Shown here in pieces: positions 5,210 to 8,523 of a stretch of 8,523 nt of DNA. Source of the stretch: Deltaproteobacteria bacterium (lineage in GTDB: Bacteria; Desulfobacterota; Syntrophobacteria; BM002); contig JAGFXI010000069.1 of NCBI GenBank assembly GCA_017861095.1, positions 1 through 8,523 of the forward strand, read 5' to 3'. The position numbers and the translations under genes were made by a program. Below the pieces are notes generated by a model. It worked only from the letters and a program-made list of their open reading frames with translations, ran no database searches and had not been told where the DNA came from. How positions within the stretch are numbered: the first letter of the stretch is position 1; each line of letters opens with the position of its first letter.

Positions 5210-6511
5210 ATGAAGGCAGTCGTCGGCATCCGGCGAGAGGACAAGAACTTTTGGGAGCGTCGCGTTCCTCTGACCCCGGACCAGGTAGAATCTCTGATCC
5301 GGGCTCACGGCATCGAGGTCTACGTCCAGCCCTCCGAGCAGCGAACCTTCCCCGATGACGCCTACCGCCGGGCCGGAGCCGTCGTGGAAGAGGATATCTC
5401 CCGTTGCCGGACCGTCCTCGCCATCAAGGAGATCCCCCTTCATTTCTACCAGGATCTGAAGACCTACCTCTTTTTCTCCCACACCATCAAGGGCCAGGCC
5501 CACAACATGCCGATCCTGAAACGCATGATGGAGAAGAGGTGCCAGCTCATCGACTACGAGCGCATCGTCGACGACCATGGAAGGCGGCTCGTTCTCTTCG
5601 GGAGACATGCAGGTCTCGCCGGGATGATCGAAACCCTCGTCGCATTCGGGCAGCGCCTGGCAGCCGAAGGAATCGAGACCCCCTTGACCGAGCTGAGGCA
5701 GCCATACCGGTACGCCCATCTAGAGGAGGCCAAGGCTCACCTCCGCGAGGTCGGGAAAAGCATTGCCGCCACAGGCCTCCCCGACGCGATCGTTCCGTGC
5801 GTCATAGGCATCCTCGGCTATGGGAATGTCGCCCGGGGCGTGCAGGAGATCCTCGGGTGCCTGCCCGTGGAGGAGGTGGAGCCCCGGATGCTTCCCCGCC
5901 TCCCTCGGTTCAATCGGGTCCTCTACACCGTGGTATTTCGGGAGGAGGAGACCGTGGAGCCGATTGATCCTTCTTCAGCTTTCTCTCTCACCGACTACTT
6001 CCAAAACCCCGAGCGTTACCGGGCGACCTTATCACGCCATCTCCCCTACCTCACCGTGGTGGTGAACGCGGTCTACTGGGAGAAGCGTTTTCCCCGCCTC
6101 GTGACGAGAGATAACATCGAGAACCTTTACCGGCAGCAAGAGAACCCTGCGCTGCGGGTCATCGGGGACATCACCTGCGATGTGGAGGGTGCCGTCGAGA
6201 TCACCCGGAAGGCCACGACACCAGGTGAGCCCTGCTTCACCTACGACGCCACCACCGACCGGATCGTGGATGGCGTCCGGGCTCTCCCAGGGCCGGTAGT
6301 CATGGCCGTGGACAATCTTCCGTGCGAGTTCCCCGCGGAATCCTCCCGGGACTTCGGCGCCGCCCTTCTTCCTTTCCTCCCTGCCGTTGCTCGGGCGGAT
6401 TTCACCCGCCCCTTCGAGGTGGTCGATCTCCCCGAGCCCGTTCGCCGGGCCGCCGTACTCCACCAGGGGAAACTCACCCCGGCGTACCGATACCTCGAGC
6501 GGTATCTCTAA
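5210..6511 (+). CDS. Lysine-ketoglutarate reductase-like protein (saccharopine dehydrogenase, LKR domain of AASS)
   Basis: Matches the N-terminal LKR half of eukaryotic alpha-aminoadipic semialdehyde synthase, which joins lysine and 2-oxoglutarate to saccharopine with NADPH. The 433 residues show an AlaDH/PNT-like N-terminal domain: GIRREDKNFWERRVPLTP (6-23), VQPSEQRTF (39-47), YLFFSHTIKGQAHNMPIL (86-103) with His91 and Lys94, and LIDYERIVDDHGRRLVLFG (113-131). A Rossmann-like part follows with GYGNVARG (203-210) and VEPRMLP (223-229), then NAVYWEKRFPRLVTR (286-300), GDITCDVEGAVEIT (319-332) and AVDNLPCEFP (366-375). There is no C-terminal saccharopine dehydrogenase domain and no such gene in view. 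ATG 5210 is preferred because AGGAGG/GGGAGG (5194-5203) precedes it; an in-frame GTG at 5186 overlaps the thiolase end. Bacterial activity on lysine is likely but unproven; another amino acid-keto acid or aminohexanoate dehydrogenase role is possible. Confidence 0.85.
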   Translation: MKAVVGIRREDKNFWERRVPLTPDQVESLIRAHGIEVYVQPSEQRTFPDDAYRRAGAVVEEDISRCRTVLAIKEIPLHFYQDLKTYLFFSHTIKGQAHNMPILKRMMEKRCQLIDYERIVDDHGRRLVLFGRHAGLAGMIETLVAFGQRLAAEGIETPLTELRQPYRYAHLEEAKAHLREVGKSIAATGLPDAIVPCVIGILGYGNVARGVQEILGCLPVEEVEPRMLPRLPRFNRVLYTVVFREEETVEPIDPSSAFSLTDYFQNPERYRATLSRHLPYLTVVVNAVYWEKRFPRLVTRDNIENLYRQQENPALRVIGDITCDVEGAVEITRKATTPGEPCFTYDATTDRIVDGVRALPGPVVMAVDNLPCEFPAESSRDFGAALLPFLPAVARADFTRPFEVVDLPEPVRRAAVLHQGKLTPAYRYLERYL

Positions 6512-6613
6512 GCAGCATAATGCGGGTCAAGTGAATGAGATGATAAGAAACGGATAGTAACTATGGGGTCGCCTGGCAATAATCAAGTAAAACAAATCAG
6601 CCGGGAGGCTCGC
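6512..6613. other. AT-richer intergenic gap with a MITE-end copy
   Basis: This 102-bp gap separates the LKR-like gene from the EamA-Ada pair. It is clearly more A/T-rich than the gaps upstream and marks the change in codon use. It begins with the 12-bp MITE-end match. No clear -35/-10 pair, Ada-box or terminator stem was recognised, though a promoter for the EamA-Ada unit would be expected here. Confidence 0.4.
6515..6526 (-). repeat. Solo copy of the MITE end motif
   Basis: GCATAATGCGGG is the exact reverse complement of CCCGCATTATGC at 975-986 in the left MITE end, and shares ATAATGCGGG with the right end (1386-1395). It starts three bases after the stop of the LKR-like gene. The next bases are TCAA, not CTA, and no partner end or further similarity was found nearby, so this is a remnant, a related element end or a shared intergenic motif. 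Confidence 0.55.
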
Positions 6614-7588
6614 ATGAAAACCGCTACCAGTGAACCAATGAGACCGCTCGAATGGACGCTTCTTGTGACGCTCTCCGTTCTTTGGGGAGGCTCCTTCTTT
6701 TTCGGTAAGGTGGCATTGGCTCAGCTACCACCATTCACTATCGTGTTTTGCCGTGTCAGCTTAGCAGCGGCAGTGCTCAACCTCGTCCTTGTTGCAAGCG
6801 GTAGACGAATGCCGCGCGACTTCCGACTCTGGGGTAGATTTCTGGTGATGGGAATGCTCAATAACCTGATTCCATTCAGCCTGATTTTCTGGGGCCAAAC
6901 CCACATCTCCAGCGGTCTGGCTTCAATTCTTAATGCCACGTCACCTCTCTGGACCGTTCTGCTCGCACATTTTCTCACGAAAGATGAACGCATCACGGTC
7001 AATCGACTGAGCGGTGTCGTTTTTGGCCTGATCGGCGTCATCGTAATGATCGGTCCATCTGCACTCGCAGGTCTAGGGCTGAATATTGTTGCTCAGCTTG
7101 CAGTGCTCGGTGCGGCCTTGTTTTACGGGTTCGCCGCTATTTTCGGTCGTCGCTTCATGGGCATCCCGCCGCTGATTACGGCGGCGGGACAGCTGACTGG
7201 AACGACTATCATGATGCTCCCGATTATGATCGTCGTTGATAAGCCTTGGACCTTACCGCCTGTTAGTTTCGTGACTTGGGGTGCGCTCTTGGGGTTGGCG
7301 GTGCTCTGCACTTCGATGGCCTACATCATCTACTTTCGAATCTTGGCCACTGCCGGCGCTACCAACGTGCTTCTGGTCACCTTCCTCATCCCGGTGAGTG
7401 CCCTCCTGCTAGGCATGACAATCCTTGGAGAGCGGCCTGACCTGCGTCACTTCATTGGCATGGCCCTGATCGGCTTCGGTTTGGCGGCTATGGACGGACG
7501 ACTGGTCGTCTTCCTGCGCGAGCGTTGGCGTTGTCGATCCGTTGCGGAGTGTATCACCCCTGGTTATTATCAAGGCATGGATATTTGA
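6614..7588 (+). CDS. DMT superfamily permease, EamA/RhaT-like
   Basis: Predicted ten-helix inner-membrane transporter of the drug/metabolite transporter superfamily, most often metabolite or amino acid exporters. The 324-residue product has two EamA repeats, about residues 16-146 (starting LLVTLSVLWGGSFFFGKVAL, with NATSPLWTVLLAHF at 107-120 and the short KDERIT loop) and about 161-294 (QLAVLGAALFYGFAAIFGRR, with LVTFLIPVSALLLGMTILGE at 254-273). A short hydrophilic tail follows. ATG 6614 is chosen because GGGAGG (6603-6608) sits five bases before it; an upstream in-frame ATG at 6563 adds 17 polar residues and has no good site. Codons ending in A/T are more common than in the preceding genes. 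It is followed after 23 bp by ada, likely one transcript. The substrate cannot be predicted from sequence. Confidence 0.9.
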   Translation: MKTATSEPMRPLEWTLLVTLSVLWGGSFFFGKVALAQLPPFTIVFCRVSLAAAVLNLVLVASGRRMPRDFRLWGRFLVMGMLNNLIPFSLIFWGQTHISSGLASILNATSPLWTVLLAHFLTKDERITVNRLSGVVFGLIGVIVMIGPSALAGLGLNIVAQLAVLGAALFYGFAAIFGRRFMGIPPLITAAGQLTGTTIMMLPIMIVVDKPWTLPPVSFVTWGALLGLAVLCTSMAYIIYFRILATAGATNVLLVTFLIPVSALLLGMTILGERPDLRHFIGMALIGFGLAAMDGRLVVFLRERWRCRSVAECITPGYYQGMDI

Positions 7589-7611
7589 ATAAACATTTGG
7601 GAGAGATTGCC

Positions 7612-8523
7612 ATGAAAGATCTGAGTGACTCGGCGTTTTCGTCGGATGGGCAGCGCTGGAAGGCACTCCTACATCGCGATCAGCAAGCCGACGGAGCGTT
7701 CCTCTATGGCGTCAGATCGACCGGTGTTTATTGTCGACCGACCTGTGCCTCACGCCTGCCCAACCGCGAGAACGTCGTATTTTTCACGAGTTTCTCAGAA
7801 GCTGAAGAGGCAGGTTTCCGGCCCTGTAAACGCTGCTCGCCCCGTGCGGCTTCGGCCCGCGAGCACCACATGAAGGCGGTCACTCGGGCCTGCAAGCTCA
7901 TCGAGGAGTCAGAGGAACACCCGCGACTAGAGAATTTGGCTGCAGCCGTTGGCCTGAGTTCGTCTCATTTTCATCGGTTGTTCAAAGAGATTATAGGTGT
8001 GACTCCAAAAGAGTACGCGACAGCGGTGCGTATAGACCGGTTGAGGAGTGGTCTGACCCAAGGCTCATCCGTCACTGAGAGCATTTATGATGCAGGCTTC
8101 GGTTCCATCAGTCGTTTCTATGAAGGATCGAGGCACATGCTAGGCATGACGCCAAGCGCCTACAAGAACGGTGCGGAGGGGCTTCGAATACATGTTGCTG
8201 TTACGAATTCGTTTTTGGGATGGGTACTTGTAGCCGCCACGGATCACGGCATTTGCTCCATAGATCTTGGGGACTCGCCCCAGTCATTGCTCGGCCGCCT
8301 GCAGAAGCGTTTCCCGAGAGCCGAGATCTATCGGGATGATTCCGGTTTCGCCGACGTAGTGTCCAGGGTAGCGGCATTCATCGAGGCTCCTTCGGGCGGA
8401 CTTGATCTACCCCTAGACATCCAGGGCACCGCGTTTCAGCAACGGGTCTGGAAGGCCTTGCAGGGAATTCCGCCGGGCTCGACGAAGAGCTATGCCGAGA
8501 TAGCCGCCAAGATCGGGAAGCCC
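7612..8523 (+). CDS. ada: Ada: bifunctional methylphosphotriester/O6-methylguanine DNA repair regulator (3' end cut by window)
   Basis: DNA alkylation damage sensor, repair protein and transcription activator. 304 codons are open to the window edge with no stop. The N-terminal Ada domain (about residues 12-78) has the four zinc-binding Cys: C41 and C45 (VYCRPTCASR) and C72 and C75 (FRPCKRCSP); C41 corresponds to E. coli Cys38, the methyl acceptor from phosphotriesters. An AraC-type helix-turn-helix domain follows (about 88-185, with LENLAAAVGLSSSHFHRLFK and YDAGFGSISRFYEGSRHMLG). Next come the methyltransferase N-terminal part (about 191-270) and the start of the DNA-binding/active-site domain (GTAFQQRVWKAL, SYAEIAAKIGKP). 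The PCHR active-site Cys lies beyond the window, so repair competence of this half cannot be judged. ATG 7612 is preceded by GGGAGAG (7599-7605). In other bacteria methylated Ada activates its own promoter; no Ada-box was identified here. Confidence 0.95.
   Translation, partial: MKDLSDSAFSSDGQRWKALLHRDQQADGAFLYGVRSTGVYCRPTCASRLPNRENVVFFTSFSEAEEAGFRPCKRCSPRAASAREHHMKAVTRACKLIEESEEHPRLENLAAAVGLSSSHFHRLFKEIIGVTPKEYATAVRIDRLRSGLTQGSSVTESIYDAGFGSISRFYEGSRHMLGMTPSAYKNGAEGLRIHVAVTNSFLGWVLVAATDHGICSIDLGDSPQSLLGRLQKRFPRAEIYRDDSGFADVVSRVAAFIEAPSGGLDLPLDIQGTAFQQRVWKALQGIPPGSTKSYAEIAAKIGKP

Noticed and set aside
974..6527. Composite transposon bounded by the end at 974 and the end motif at 6515-6526
   Set aside because: The right copy matches over only 12 bp and lacks the CTA flank, and the livM right end at 1380-1396 already completes the element.
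6512..6613. Promoter or Ada-box upstream of the EamA-Ada pair
   Set aside because: The gap is AT-richer, but no properly spaced -35/-10 pair or recognisable Ada-box could be pointed to.

Overview
The window is high-GC bacterial DNA. All seven genes lie on the + strand with short gaps between them. It looks like a metabolically versatile, probably Gram-negative bacterium. Nothing here fixes the lineage; the codon bias toward GC-ending triplets and the scattered CCCTCTCCC/GGGAGAGGG palindromes fit several uncultured or delta-like proteobacterial and NC10-like groups, but that is only a guess.

Layout: (1) Positions 1-116 are non-coding with two small G/C hairpins. (2) Positions 117-3791 hold the membrane and ATPase part of a branched-chain amino acid (HAAT/Liv) ABC transporter in the order permease LivH, permease LivM, ATPase LivG, ATPase LivF. 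No periplasmic binding protein is in view. The gaps are tight except between livH and livM, where a non-coding insertion of about 423 bp (974-1396) interrupts the operon. It has 17-bp near-perfect terminal inverted repeats, a TA duplication at the ends, and nested internal inverted repeats: a MITE-like element that landed in the livH stop codon. (3) A 129-bp gap (3792-3920) carries an inverted repeat and a perfect 22-bp palindrome, whose tail seems to provide the Shine-Dalgarno sequence of the next gene. (4) Positions 3921-6511 encode a thiolase and, 14 bp later, a stand-alone lysine-ketoglutarate reductase-like protein (the LKR half of eukaryotic alpha-aminoadipic semialdehyde synthase). (5) Positions 6512-6613 are a more AT-rich gap that opens with a 12-bp copy of the MITE end. 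(6) Positions 6614-8523 hold a DMT/EamA permease and an Ada-type DNA methylation repair regulator cut by the window edge. This block has visibly more A/T-ending codons than the genes before it.

How the genes may work together: amino acid uptake (Liv), entry of lysine into the saccharopine route (LKR) and thiolytic cleavage of acetoacetyl-CoA or a similar 3-ketoacyl-CoA (thiolase) would make a plausible amino acid catabolic cluster. The EamA-Ada pair looks like a separate stress or export unit of different origin. The most notable sequence-level discovery is the MITE. Removing it with one TA restores a TAA stop for livH and a 10-bp livH-livM gap, which supports a precise insertion.
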